A DNA stretch of 14,746 nt, from the NCBI GenBank assembly GCA_024638525.1, contig JAHEKB010000032.1:1-14746 (forward strand), written 5' to 3'. The notes under the pieces are model-generated. The model did no database searches. It was not told the DNA's origin and worked only from the letters and a program-made list of their open reading frames with translations. Positions within the stretch are counted from its first letter, which is position 1. Each line of letters opens with the position of its first letter. Source of the DNA: Bacteroidota bacterium (GTDB taxonomy: Bacteria > Bacteroidota > Bacteroidia > NS11-12g > UBA9320). Shown piece after piece: positions 1-7,257 of the stretch. Position numbers and translations under genes: made by a program.

Positions 1-550
1 CGGTCAATACATTATCTACTATAGTTCCATCTTTCAGCAAGAAGAAAGAAATGAATAGGATGGAAAATACAGCAATCAAGGAGTCGGTTAATCCACTGAT
101 GACATTGGTTAGCATAGAGCTTATCTCTCCGACTTCAAAAATTCTGGTAAATTCTTGAGTGATTATTTCTTCCACCTCTGATTGCTTTACATCAAAGCGT
201 TCGAGCCAATCAGAAAAAGATTGGATTTGTGGCTGAAATTTTTCCACCATTTGAGCGGGATCTATTTGAGAAATGATGTTGGCTTGAGAGATGACCGTAG
301 GAATAATCATTTGAAAGAAACCAAAAAGCAGCAACACAAAGGTCGCCAGTACCAGTAAGGACTTTAGCCAACTGGGCAAGTGTTTTTTCTTAAAGTGCAG
401 TTTGCCCAGCAGCCCCACTAAAGGACGTCCAATAAAGGCAATTATAGCTGCAGTGAAGAAGTAGTAAATGATGGTTCTTACATTCCAAAGCACGTAGACC
501 AATAGAATGAAACCAATCACTCCTAGTAATATTCTCAAATTCTTATTCAT
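1..550 (-). CDS. AI-2E/PerM-family membrane protein (partial, C-terminus off left edge)
   Basis: Reading leftward from an ATG at 550 gives 183 codons with no stop before the window edge, so the C-terminal half is missing. The protein begins MNKNLRILLGVIGF and has hydrophobic segments at about residues 5-22, 25-42 and 62-82. A more polar stretch follows, and hydrophobicity resumes at about 150-175, ending in the SFFLLKDG motif. That layout and the FFLLKDG motif are characteristic of the AI-2E transporter/PerM family of inner-membrane proteins. Members have been linked to autoinducer export or to Na+/H+ antiport, so the substrate cannot be assigned here. The start overlaps the last 8 bases of the epimerase gene upstream, which suggests one transcript and translational coupling. 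The family is confident; the function is open. Confidence 0.88.
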   Translation of the reverse strand, partial: MNKNLRILLGVIGFILLVYVLWNVRTIIYYFFTAAIIAFIGRPLVGLLGKLHFKKKHLPSWLKSLLVLATFVLLLFGFFQMIIPTVISQANIISQIDPAQMVEKFQPQIQSFSDWLERFDVKQSEVEEIITQEFTRIFEVGEISSMLTNVISGLTDSLIAVFSILFISFFLLKDGTIVDNVLT

Positions 551-947
551 TCTTGTCTGCGCATATTTCAGTAAGCACTCTGTTGGTGCTCTTTGGGTGT
601 AAAAAGGCAATCATTTTGCCATCGGCTCCTTCTTTAGCTTGCTGATGAATGGCTTCTATGCCTTCTGATTTCAATCGATCCAGTTCGACTGCTATATCCT
701 TAACCGCATAAGCAATGTGGTGTATTCCTTCACCTCTTTTCTCAATATGCTTATGGATTGCACTACTTTCAGAAGTTGCTTGTAACAGTTCTATTTTTAC
801 TTCTCCTACTTGAAAAAATGAAGTGATTACGCTTTCAGATTCCACTTCTTCCATCTTGTAATGGGATCTTCCTAAGATCTTGGCAAAGAGGGCATTGGAC
901 TCCTCAATGTCTCGTACGGCAATCCCAATGTGTTCGATTTTTTCCAG
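543..947 (-). CDS. mce: Methylmalonyl-CoA epimerase, probable non-ATG start
   Basis: This vicinal-oxygen-chelate (glyoxalase-fold) enzyme interconverts (2R)- and (2S)-methylmalonyl-CoA between propionyl-CoA carboxylase and methylmalonyl-CoA mutase. Two VOC half-domains are visible: KIEHIGIAVRDIEESNALF near the N-terminus and GEGIHHIAYAVKDI in the middle, followed by HPKSTNRVLTEIC. The probable metal ligands are the His in IEHIGIAV, the His in GIHHIAYAV and the Glu in LTEIC. There is no usable in-frame ATG. Family members typically begin M-x-KIEHIGIAV, and the codon aligned with that Met is CTG at 947, giving 134 residues, a normal family length. Alternatives are TTG at 971 (8 extra residues) and GTG at 1028 (27 extra residues, Cys/Phe/His-rich and unlike the family). 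The gene overlaps the downstream membrane-protein gene by 8 bases. The function is secure; the start is not. Confidence 0.9.
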   Translation of the reverse strand: MEKIEHIGIAVRDIEESNALFAKILGRSHYKMEEVESESVITSFFQVGEVKIELLQATSESSAIHKHIEKRGEGIHHIAYAVKDIAVELDRLKSEGIEAIHQQAKEGADGKMIAFLHPKSTNRVLTEICADKNE

Positions 948-1122
948 TTTTACGGCCTTTGAATGGTGCAAGGCAAAGTAAGGAAAAAAAATGGTGGACA
1001 GAGGACATTTTGGGCATTGTAAGACCACATAGGGCGAAAAGCCTTGCTATTTCATAGTTTTTTGGCTGATGCCTATAATTTTTTTCGATAGGTAGAGGCA
1101 AACTTTTTTAATGCTTCTCAGT

Positions 1123-1130
1123 TATATTTG
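1123..1130 (+). promoter_or_regulatory. Predicted promoter -7 box (TATATTTG) of the isc operon
   Basis: TATATTTG is a perfect match to the TAnnTTTG element of Bacteroidota housekeeping promoters. It ends 28 bases before the iscS ATG, so the leader would be about 23 bases and is A-rich just before the start. I see no clear TTG -33 element at the expected spacing. The rest of the gap between the epimerase and iscS (948-1158) shows no IscR gene and no obvious operator palindrome. Confidence 0.6.
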
Positions 1131-1158
1131 TAGCTTAGAATTAATCTAAATAAAAACA

Positions 1159-2373
1159 ATGATCAAGTTTCCAATATATCTGGATAGCAATGCAACAACG
1201 CCGATGGATCCTAGGGTCCTAGAATCTATGTTGCCATATTTTACCACAACCTTTGGCAATGCAGCGAGCAGAAATCACAGTTTTGGTTGGCAAGCTGAAG
1301 AGGCAGTAGACTACGCTCGTGAGCAGGTCGCTAAATTGATCAATGCAAATCCCAAAGAGATTATCTTTACCTCCGGAGCTACAGAATCAGACAACCTGGC
1401 CATCAAAGGGGTGTATGAGATGTATGGATCCAAGGGGAATCATATCATTACTGTATCCACAGAACACAAGGCAATTCTGGATGCCTGCAAACACGTAGAA
1501 AGGCAAGGTGCTGAAGTAAGCTATCTAAACCCCAGAGAAGATGGCTTAATAGATTTAGAAGAACTGGAAGCTGCAATTACTGATAAAACCATTCTCATAT
1601 CTGTAATGTATGCCAATAATGAAATTGGTGTCGTACAAGACGTAAGGGCTATTTCCAAGATGGCTAAGGATAGAGGAATACTCTTTCATACCGATGCAAC
1701 TCAAGCTGTTGGCAAAATACCCGTAGACGTAATAGAGGATGGAATAGACCTCCTTTCATTTACAGCGCATAAAATGTACGGTCCAAAGGGAGTAGGCGCT
1801 TTATATGTGAGAAGAAAGAACCCAAGGGTAAAGGTCACCAGTCAGATAGATGGTGGAGGACACGAAAGGGGAATGCGCAGCGGAACCTTAAATGTTCCTG
1901 GAATAGTTGGTTTTGGCAAAGCGTGCGAGATATGTATTGAGGATATGGAAAGTGATGCAAAACGCATTTCCACCATGCGAGACAGACTGGAAAAGGAATT
2001 GTTGACCATAGACGAGAGTTATGTGAACGGTAACCCCAATCACAGACTTCCACATGTAACCAATATATCTTTCAAGTTCGTTGAAGGAGAAGGTTTGATG
2101 ATGGGGGTAAAAGATATAGCAGTGTCTTCGGGTTCTGCATGTACCTCTGCGAGCTTGGAGCCGAGCTATGTGCTCAAGGCATTGGGTTTGGATGATGAAT
2201 TAGCCCATTCCTCACTGCGCTTCGGATTGAGCAGGTTTACAACTGAAGAAGAAATTGATTATACAATCAACCACGTTAAAGAAGCGGTTGAGAAATTACG
2301 AGAAATGAGTCCATTGTGGGAGATGTTCAACGAAGGCATTGACCTAAAATCAGTGGAGTGGCAAGAACACTAA
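1159..2373 (+). CDS. iscS: Cysteine desulfurase IscS
   Basis: IscS is a PLP-dependent enzyme that removes sulfur from L-cysteine and passes it as a persulfide to IscU for Fe-S cluster assembly. The 404 residues match the usual IscS length. Visible residues include the YLDSNATTP start, His103 in STEHKAIL, Asp179 and Gln182 in HTDATQAVGK, and the Schiff-base lysine K205 in SFTAHKMYGPKG. The catalytic cysteine is C328 in SSGSACTSASLEPSYVL, on the mobile loop typical of group I (IscS/NifS) enzymes. The C-terminal EGIDLKSVEWQEH resembles the IscU-contacting tail of IscS. It is the first gene of iscS-iscU-iscA and lies 21 bases before iscU. The start is supported by a good upstream -7 box and by homology at MIKFPIYLDSNATTP. 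IscS rather than NifS is preferred because of the tail and operon. Confidence 0.97.
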   Translation: MIKFPIYLDSNATTPMDPRVLESMLPYFTTTFGNAASRNHSFGWQAEEAVDYAREQVAKLINANPKEIIFTSGATESDNLAIKGVYEMYGSKGNHIITVSTEHKAILDACKHVERQGAEVSYLNPREDGLIDLEELEAAITDKTILISVMYANNEIGVVQDVRAISKMAKDRGILFHTDATQAVGKIPVDVIEDGIDLLSFTAHKMYGPKGVGALYVRRKNPRVKVTSQIDGGGHERGMRSGTLNVPGIVGFGKACEICIEDMESDAKRISTMRDRLEKELLTIDESYVNGNPNHRLPHVTNISFKFVEGEGLMMGVKDIAVSSGSACTSASLEPSYVLKALGLDDELAHSSLRFGLSRFTTEEEIDYTINHVKEAVEKLREMSPLWEMFNEGIDLKSVEWQEH

Positions 2374-2394
2374 TATTATAAAGCAAAAAACGAC

Positions 2395-2811
2395 ATGGCA
2401 TATTCAGAAAAAGTAATCGATCACTACAGCAATCCGAGAAATATTGGAACCTTGGATAAGAGTTCAGAGAATGTTGGTACCGGTTTGGTAGGTGCACCAG
2501 AATGTGGTGACGTCATGAGACTTCAGATTCAAGTCAATGATGCAACCGGCATCATCGAGGATGCTAAATTCAAGACCTTTGGATGCGGATCGGCAATCGC
2601 TTCTTCTTCTTTAGCAACAGAGTGGTTAAAGGGAAAGACGGTAGATCAGGCGCTTGAAATAGACAATATGGATATTGTAGAAGAGTTATCTCTTCCACCG
2701 GTTAAAATCCACTGCTCCGTTTTGGCTGAAGATGCCATCAAGACGGCGATCAACGACTATCGTGAGAAAAAAGGTCTGGAACCCATAATTGACGATAAGA
2801 AACATTACTAA
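2395..2811 (+). CDS. iscU: Fe-S cluster assembly scaffold IscU
   Basis: IscU is the scaffold on which [2Fe-2S] clusters are built from IscS-derived sulfur before transfer to apo-proteins. The 138-residue protein has the three conserved cysteines: C37 in APECGD, C64 in FGCGSAIASSS and C107 in KIHCSVLAEDAIK. The cluster-tuning Asp39 and His106 are also present. The LPPVK motif at residues 100-104 is the sequence recognised by the specialised Hsp70 HscA. It is retained although no hscA, hscB or ferredoxin gene is in the window. The gene sits 21 bases after iscS and 1 base before iscA, so it is almost certainly cotranscribed with both. Confidence 0.97.
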   Translation: MAYSEKVIDHYSNPRNIGTLDKSSENVGTGLVGAPECGDVMRLQIQVNDATGIIEDAKFKTFGCGSAIASSSLATEWLKGKTVDQALEIDNMDIVEELSLPPVKIHCSVLAEDAIKTAINDYREKKGLEPIIDDKKHY

Positions 2812-2812
2812 T

Positions 2813-3139
2813 ATGATCACAGTATCAGAAAATGCACGTACAAGAGTTGAAAACCTAATGTCCGAAGAGGGCTTGGGTGATGACTATTTTATCCGCGTTT
2901 CTGTCGTGGGTGGAGGTTGTTCTGGCTTGAGCTATAAGTTGGATTTTGACAATGAATCCCAAGAAGGCGATCAAGTCTTTGAAAGCAATGGAAAAAAAAT
3001 CGTCTGTGATATGAAAAGCTTCTTATACCTATGCGGGACAGAACTTGATTTTACAGATGGTCTCAACGGCAAAGGGTTTCAATTTAACAATCCAAACGCT
3101 AGCAGAACCTGTGGTTGCGGGGAGAGTTTTGCCGTTTAG
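2813..3139 (+). CDS. iscA: A-type Fe-S carrier protein IscA
   Basis: This is an A-type carrier that receives clusters from the scaffold and delivers them, or iron, to target enzymes. The 108-residue product carries the family's three metal-binding cysteines: C36 in GGGCSGLSY, and C100 and C102 in the C-terminal SRTCGCGESFAV. Two further cysteines (C65, C74) are not part of the signature. The ATG at 2813 is chosen because it gives the canonical start MITVSENA and lies 1 base after the iscU stop. An in-frame ATG at 2789 would add eight residues, overlap iscU and is not needed. IscA is preferred over SufA or ErpA mainly because of its position after iscS and iscU. It is the last recognisable gene of the operon. 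Confidence 0.94.
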   Translation: MITVSENARTRVENLMSEEGLGDDYFIRVSVVGGGCSGLSYKLDFDNESQEGDQVFESNGKKIVCDMKSFLYLCGTELDFTDGLNGKGFQFNNPNASRTCGCGESFAV

Positions 3140-3225
3140 AATTTGCAACTAATCATTGTTTTCAGATTCGGATATTTTAATTTTCAATCACCCTAATCTT
3201 TTGCGTTAGATTGAGTCATTTTGAT

Positions 3226-3735
3226 TTATGCCCTCATGTGCTTGAGGTTTACAGCATAGAGCGTGACAAATATCGCTCCAATCACGACTGCAATTCCCGT
3301 ACTCATTACAGCCAATGTCCCTGTGAAGGAAATCAAAGGTGTGACTATGTACAAAGCAATTCCAGCCAAATAGAGATAAAAGCCTTTTCTGTTCAGTAGA
3401 AACATTAAAATGGCTCCAATAAGTGTTAGAAGTGATGACAATCCGTTCCACTTAGCTTGTGTCCGAATTCTCTCTATGGTCATGTTCTCTTTTAAATTAC
3501 CAACAAAGCCTTCAACTAAATTCATGAATGACTCAGGAACCTCTTGGTCTTCTATTTCTTCCATGGCTTCATCTACTTCTTCGATGCTGTCCTCCGCTAG
3601 CGGCGCTCCAAAATAATCGGTCGCGCTATCAAATAGGCCCCAGCCACTTCCAATGAAACTCAAAATACATACTACGGTGAGCATGGTTGGGCGTTTGAGT
3701 TGCTTGTTTACTATTTCTGATGTTGATTCTTCCAT
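3226..3735 (-). CDS. Hypothetical membrane protein, four predicted helices
   Basis: I do not recognise a functional family. The 169-residue product has a short polar N-terminus, then RPTMLTVVCILSFIGSGWG, a hydrophobic segment at about residues 17-37 of a type common in Bacteroidota membrane proteins. A strongly acidic linker follows (about 47-66, rich in Glu and Asp), then an amphipathic stretch. Three more hydrophobic segments lie at about 97-115, 118-138 and 140-164. No catalytic motif is visible. It stands alone on the minus strand, converging with the isc operon and diverging from the zinc-ribbon gene. Its start at 3735 is the only in-frame ATG before the first helix. It is probably a real inner-membrane protein of unknown role. 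Confidence 0.7.
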   Translation of the reverse strand: MEESTSEIVNKQLKRPTMLTVVCILSFIGSGWGLFDSATDYFGAPLAEDSIEEVDEAMEEIEDQEVPESFMNLVEGFVGNLKENMTIERIRTQAKWNGLSSLLTLIGAILMFLLNRKGFYLYLAGIALYIVTPLISFTGTLAVMSTGIAVVIGAIFVTLYAVNLKHMRA

Positions 3736-3848
3736 TTGATTCTTGGTTTAGGTCGAATTTAAGAATTGGAAGACAAATGATCGATTAGCTTAGACCAATA
3801 CAATCAAAAAAACGCCAGATTGCCCTTGAATTTTTGTTGTTAGTGCTC

Positions 3849-3876
3849 ATTAAGTATCACATTATCAACACTTAAT
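3849..3876. repeat. 7-bp perfect inverted repeat in a divergent intergenic region
   Basis: ATTAAGT (3849-3855) and ACTTAAT (3870-3876) form perfect inverted arms around a 14-base spacer. They lie between the divergent membrane-protein and zinc-ribbon genes, just upstream of the putative -33 element of the latter. This could be an operator half-site pair or an AT-rich chance palindrome; nothing else in the sequence decides between them. Confidence 0.3.
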
Positions 3877-3884
3877 AACCAATT

Positions 3885-3916
3885 TTGAAAAGTCAAACTA
3901 AAATGAGTTAACTTAG
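3885..3916 (+). promoter_or_regulatory. Candidate promoter of the zinc-ribbon gene
   Basis: A TTG (3885-3887, within TTTTG) lies 21 bases before TAACTTAG (3909-3916). The latter matches TAnnTTTG with one mismatch, and the spacing fits Bacteroidota promoters. The box ends 4 bases before the ATG at 3921, so the transcript would have almost no leader. Confidence 0.4.
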
Positions 3917-3920
3917 TCCT

Positions 3921-4310
3921 ATGAATCGCTTTCTCTGTCCATATTGTCAAGCGCAGCTAAACGTAGGGGGTCACTTGGTTCTTTCAGTCCACTGTAAAAA
4001 CGGAACAAAGGGGGTAGTTTTACTCAGTGATGAATTAGGTAATTACTCCGCGGATATCAGTGACAATCTAAAATTTAATGAAGGAGATCATATTCATTTT
4101 CACTGCCCTGCTTGTAGTCATAGTCTGGAATACAAAGAGAATAAGAATTTAGCTCGGGTGCTTAAAGAAGATAAGGGAGTAGAAAGTACCATTGTTTTCT
4201 CAGCCATTTTTGGAGAACAAAGCACCTATCAAATTAATGAGGAACGCACCTTGACTTTCGGGGAACATGCGCTCAGATATACTGATCCGGATTGGTATAG
4301 GAAGAACTAG
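3921..4310 (+). CDS. Zinc-ribbon protein of unknown function
   Basis: This is a 129-residue soluble protein with two CxxC knuckles, C6/C9 in FLCPYCQ and C62/C65 in HCPACSH. They are spaced as in a split zinc ribbon that would bind one zinc ion. Between the knuckles is a beta-rich stretch (HLVLSV, GVVLLSDELGNYS). After the second knuckle come ENKNLARVLKEDKG and a beta-rich tail ending FGEHALRYTDPDWYRKN. I believe similar proteins occur across Bacteroidota without a known role, but I cannot name a family with certainty. There is no signal peptide or membrane segment, so it is probably cytoplasmic. Its stop codon overlaps that of the converging ATPase gene within the palindrome CTAG. Confidence 0.75.
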   Translation: MNRFLCPYCQAQLNVGGHLVLSVHCKNGTKGVVLLSDELGNYSADISDNLKFNEGDHIHFHCPACSHSLEYKENKNLARVLKEDKGVESTIVFSAIFGEQSTYQINEERTLTFGEHALRYTDPDWYRKN

Positions 4311-5839
4311 AACAAGCTCTTTCTTCTCCTGCCGGATATGCCCAAGACTCCCAAAAGACCCCTTGCAACTTCACGTACTACTGTTCTAGTTAGTGTATGG
4401 CCTGCTACTTTTTCAATGGTAGATTTCTCCTTGGTTCTTCTACCTGTACTTTTCTTTGTTGAGGTTTTCTTCTCAACTTCTTCAACCTTGTCCAGTTTCT
4501 TATTTAGCATTTCATAGGCGCTTTCCCGGTCCAGTTCTTGGTTGTATTCTGATATGATAGCAGAGGCTTTTAAGACGGCTTTTTTCTCTTTTTCACTGAT
4601 GACATCCATTCGTGACGAAGGCGCAGTTAATAATGTATGAGCCAAAGGGGTGGGAATACCCTTTTCGTTGAGTACTGAAATGATGGCTTCTCCAATTCCC
4701 AGTTTGGTCAATAGCTCATCCGTTTGATAATAGTCTGTAATCGGGTAATTTTCTGCAGTGAGCTTGATCGCTTTTCTGTCTTTGGCCGTAAAAGCTCTGA
4801 GAGCATGCTGCACTTTCATCCCCAATTGCGCCAATACATCATCTGGAATATCCGTGGGATTTTGGGTAACAAAGAAAACACCAACGCCTTTTGAACGGAT
4901 CAGCTTTACTATGGTCTCTATCTGGTTCAGTAGAGCTTTGGATGCTTCTTCAAAAATCAGGTGTGCCTCATCTATGAACATCACCAATTCAGGTCTGTCG
5001 CTATCGCCTTGTTCAGGAAAGGATTCATAAATTTCTGCGAGTAGGCAAAGCATAAAGGTGGAGAACAAACGCGGTTTACTTTGAATGTCATCCAAACGAA
5101 GAATGTTGACGTATCCCATGCCTTCATCATTTAGCCTTAGAAGATCATCCACATCAAAAGATTTTTCGCCAAAGAATAGATCGGCTCCTTGTTCTTCTAT
5201 GGTAATCAGCGCTCTCATTATTGCACCAACTGATGCCGGACTAACTCGACCGTAATCTTTCTCTATTTCATCTTTGCCCTCATTGCTAATGTACTGCAAC
5301 ACCTTTCTGAAGTCCTTGATATCTAAAAGAGGCAGTTTTTTGTCATCGCAGTATTTAAATATAATTGACACTATGCCACTCTGAGTATCATTGAGTTCGA
5401 GGATCTTGCTTAAAAGTACAGGGCCAAATTCGGAAATAGTAGCACGCATTCTAGTGCCCTCTTGTTCCGAAATGGAAAGAAATTCACATGGATATGCTTG
5501 AGCTTTCCATGCAGCCCCAATATTCTCATGTCTCTGGTCTATCTTGGGGTGTCCTGCAGAAGCTTGACTTAATCCACTCAGATCTCCTTTGACATCCATT
5601 AGCAACACAGGGATGCCTTTCTCAGACAGTCGTTCAGCAATGTTCTGTAAGGTTTTAGTTTTTCCTGTGCCTGTTGCTCCAGATATCAATCCATGTCTAT
5701 TAAAGGTTTTTAGTGGTGCTTTAATGTGCAGATTTGGAATGGGTTCACCATCTAAGATGGCGCCTCCTAATAAAATAGAATCCCCTTTGAAATTATATCC
5801 CTGGGTGATCTCTTCGGTAAAATTGTCCTTTAAATTCAT
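4307..5839 (-). CDS. DUF853/YjgR-like HerA-type P-loop ATPase
   Basis: This is a 510-residue P-loop ATPase of the HerA/FtsK superfamily, in the DUF853 group that includes E. coli YjgR. Walker A is GATGTGKT at residues 54-61, preceded by FNRHGLIS. LLMDVKGDLSGLSQ follows at about 79-92. Walker B is VMFIDEAH at 286-293, followed by the family's VTQNPTDIPDDVLAQLG segment at about 324-340. The C-terminus is lysine-rich and low in complexity (about 430-475), ending with the conserved-looking GLLGVLGISGRRRKSLF. HerA relatives are DNA-translocating or helicase-like, but the cellular role of DUF853 proteins is not established. No NurA-like nuclease gene is beside it. It is probably monocistronic, divergent from the CNNM gene and convergent with the zinc-ribbon gene. 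Confidence 0.93.
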   Translation of the reverse strand: MNLKDNFTEEITQGYNFKGDSILLGGAILDGEPIPNLHIKAPLKTFNRHGLISGATGTGKTKTLQNIAERLSEKGIPVLLMDVKGDLSGLSQASAGHPKIDQRHENIGAAWKAQAYPCEFLSISEQEGTRMRATISEFGPVLLSKILELNDTQSGIVSIIFKYCDDKKLPLLDIKDFRKVLQYISNEGKDEIEKDYGRVSPASVGAIMRALITIEEQGADLFFGEKSFDVDDLLRLNDEGMGYVNILRLDDIQSKPRLFSTFMLCLLAEIYESFPEQGDSDRPELVMFIDEAHLIFEEASKALLNQIETIVKLIRSKGVGVFFVTQNPTDIPDDVLAQLGMKVQHALRAFTAKDRKAIKLTAENYPITDYYQTDELLTKLGIGEAIISVLNEKGIPTPLAHTLLTAPSSRMDVISEKEKKAVLKASAIISEYNQELDRESAYEMLNKKLDKVEEVEKKTSTKKSTGRRTKEKSTIEKVAGHTLTRTVVREVARGLLGVLGISGRRRKSLF

Positions 5840-5885
5840 AGGGCTTGTTGAGCTTCGAAGATATTTAAATCGTTCAAGAATGCCG

Positions 5886-5918
5886 TTGATTTCATATGCT
5901 TTTCATGACCTATCTTTG
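5886..5918 (+). promoter_or_regulatory. Predicted promoter of the CNNM/CorC-type gene
   Basis: TTG (5886-5888), a 22-base spacer and TATCTTTG (5911-5918, a perfect TAnnTTTG) form one of the clearest promoters in the window. The -7 box ends 11 bases before the ATG at 5930. The predicted leader is therefore only about 5-8 bases, too short for a Shine-Dalgarno site. Confidence 0.65.
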
Positions 5919-5929
5919 TTCTAACCCAA

Positions 5930-7186
5930 ATGACACCATTATCCATAGTGATATTGATGTTGGTCTTCTCGGCCTTTTTTTCCGGATTGGAGATCGCATT
6001 TCTTTCAGCAAATAAATTGCGTATAGAGCTCAAGAGCAATCAGGGGAAAACCTGGGCACGCATTCTTTCTGAATATTTTAAAAGTCCTTCTGAGTTTATT
6101 AGCACCATCCTGGTAGGCAATAATATTTCTCTGGTGATTTACGGTGCCACCATGGAAGAGATCTTTAGGCCTTATTTTGAGTCAGATCCCTTTTATTTCC
6201 CTTCTTTTCTTGCATTGATTTGTGCCACCTTGATTTCTACGGTGGTGGTTTTGATTACAGCTGAATTTCTTCCCAAGGCACTGTTCAGGTTGAATCCCAG
6301 TGGAATTTTAGCCGCTTTGATTTATCCTTTTCAATTTTTCTATTATTTGCTATGGCCCTTTGTGCGTTTTGTTATGTGGCTCAGTAAAGACATACTTCAA
6401 CGCGTGCTCAAAAGGGAGTTTACCGAAAAAACACCTGTTTTTACTAAGATAGATTTAGATCATTTTATTTCTCAAAGTGCGCAACACACCGAGCAGGATG
6501 AAGAGAGTGAAGTTGATACGGAAATACTCAAAAACGCACTGGATTTTGGCAATGTGAAAGTGAGGGATTGTCTTGTTCCTCGAACCGAGATTATTGCAGT
6601 AGATATCAATACAAATATTCCCAGCCTGATTGATTTAATCATTGAATCTCAACACTCCAAGATTTTGGTCTATGAGGAGAACATCGACAACATCATAGGC
6701 TATGTCCATCATTTGGATCTTCAGAAAAAACCAAAGACCATTAAGTCGATTCTCATGCCTATTCTCATTACCAATGAGTCAAGGTCTGCTCACGATATGT
6801 TGAATGAATTCTCCACCACTCAGAAAAGTATCGCCTTAGTTGTTGATGAATACGGAGGAACGGCAGGAGTGATCACCATTGAGGATATCATGGAAGAGAT
6901 CTTTGGAGAAATCGAAGATGAACACGATGACAGGGAAGAGGAGGAGGTCTTGGTGCTCAATGATGGATATATTATTGAGGCCAAAGTCGAGGTAGATATG
7001 CTCAATGAGAAGTACGGATTAAAACTCGATAAAGGCGAGTACGAAACCCTAGGTGGATATGTGGTCTCCAAGCTGGAGGACATCCCCAAACAAGGGGAGG
7101 TGTTTATTCTTGGCAACTACGAGGTGGAAATCATCAAAGCGTCTGAGAATCGTATTGAAAAGCTCAAATTGAAGGATTTGGAGTAA
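5930..7186 (+). CDS. CNNM/CBS-domain transporter of the hemolysin/CorC family
   Basis: This 418-residue integral membrane protein has the order CNNM membrane domain, two CBS domains, CorC_HlyC domain. The CNNM part (about 1-175) begins with FSAFFSGLEIAFLSANKLRIEL, contains LVGNNISLVIYG and the TAEFLPKALFRLNP segment (110-124), and has hydrophobic helices near 4-18, 92-110 and 126-150. The CBS pair (about 212-325) ends in the signature VDEYGGTAGVITIEDIMEEIFGEI (305-328). An acidic linker and a CorC_HlyC domain (about 340-415) with YETLGGYVVSKLEDIPKQGE close the protein. Relatives are implicated in Mg2+ or Co2+ transport, and the old hemolysin label is historical. The CNNM core lacks the features I would expect of the related gliding protein GldE, so I do not use that name. 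It is probably transcribed alone from the promoter just upstream. Confidence 0.93.
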   Translation: MTPLSIVILMLVFSAFFSGLEIAFLSANKLRIELKSNQGKTWARILSEYFKSPSEFISTILVGNNISLVIYGATMEEIFRPYFESDPFYFPSFLALICATLISTVVVLITAEFLPKALFRLNPSGILAALIYPFQFFYYLLWPFVRFVMWLSKDILQRVLKREFTEKTPVFTKIDLDHFISQSAQHTEQDEESEVDTEILKNALDFGNVKVRDCLVPRTEIIAVDINTNIPSLIDLIIESQHSKILVYEENIDNIIGYVHHLDLQKKPKTIKSILMPILITNESRSAHDMLNEFSTTQKSIALVVDEYGGTAGVITIEDIMEEIFGEIEDEHDDREEEEVLVLNDGYIIEAKVEVDMLNEKYGLKLDKGEYETLGGYVVSKLEDIPKQGEVFILGNYEVEIIKASENRIEKLKLKDLE

Positions 7187-7194
7187 TCTCTTTG

Positions 7195-7207
7195 TCACAG
7201 GATGTGA
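7195..7207. repeat. Short perfect inverted repeat after the CNNM gene
   Basis: TCACA (7195-7199), a GGA loop and TGTGA (7203-7207) form a perfect 5-bp hairpin 9 bases after the CNNM stop codon. There is no downstream T-run, so it is at best a weak pause or terminator for that gene. A binding site is equally possible. I have no further support. Confidence 0.25.
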
Positions 7208-7257
7208 ATTTGTGGTAACCTTTTCGTTTATCGAGTCATTATTGTAAAGCGGATATT

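Noticed and set aside
2789..2812. Upstream start of IscA overlapping the end of iscU
   Set aside because: The ATG at 2813 gives the canonical MITVSENA start and is 1 base after the iscU stop; the extra eight residues have no family support.
3186..3210. Terminator hairpin after iscA (AATCT...AGATT)
   Set aside because: The stem is 5 bp of mostly A-T pairs with an 8-base loop and no strong T-run, so it is too weak to annotate.
4301..4326. Bidirectional terminator at the CTAG convergent junction
   Set aside because: The GAAGAA/TTCTTC stem is short, AT-rich, has a 14-base loop and lacks a following T-run on either strand.
4307..5839. Part of a HerA-NurA or defence (e.g. SIR2-HerA type) system
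   Set aside because: The sequence fits the DUF853/YjgR group. Its neighbours are a zinc-ribbon protein and an ion transporter, with no nuclease, SIR2 or other effector gene, so there is no defence context.
5930..7186. GldE gliding-motility identity for the CNNM/CorC protein
   Set aside because: The CNNM core (FSGLEIAFLSANKL, LVGNNISLVIYG) fits general hemolysin/CorC proteins better, and no gld genes are adjacent.
7195..7207. CRP/FNR-like binding site
   Set aside because: The arms are in the order TCACA...TGTGA with a 3-base spacer, not the TGTGA-N6-TCACA of CRP, and no regulated promoter is evident.
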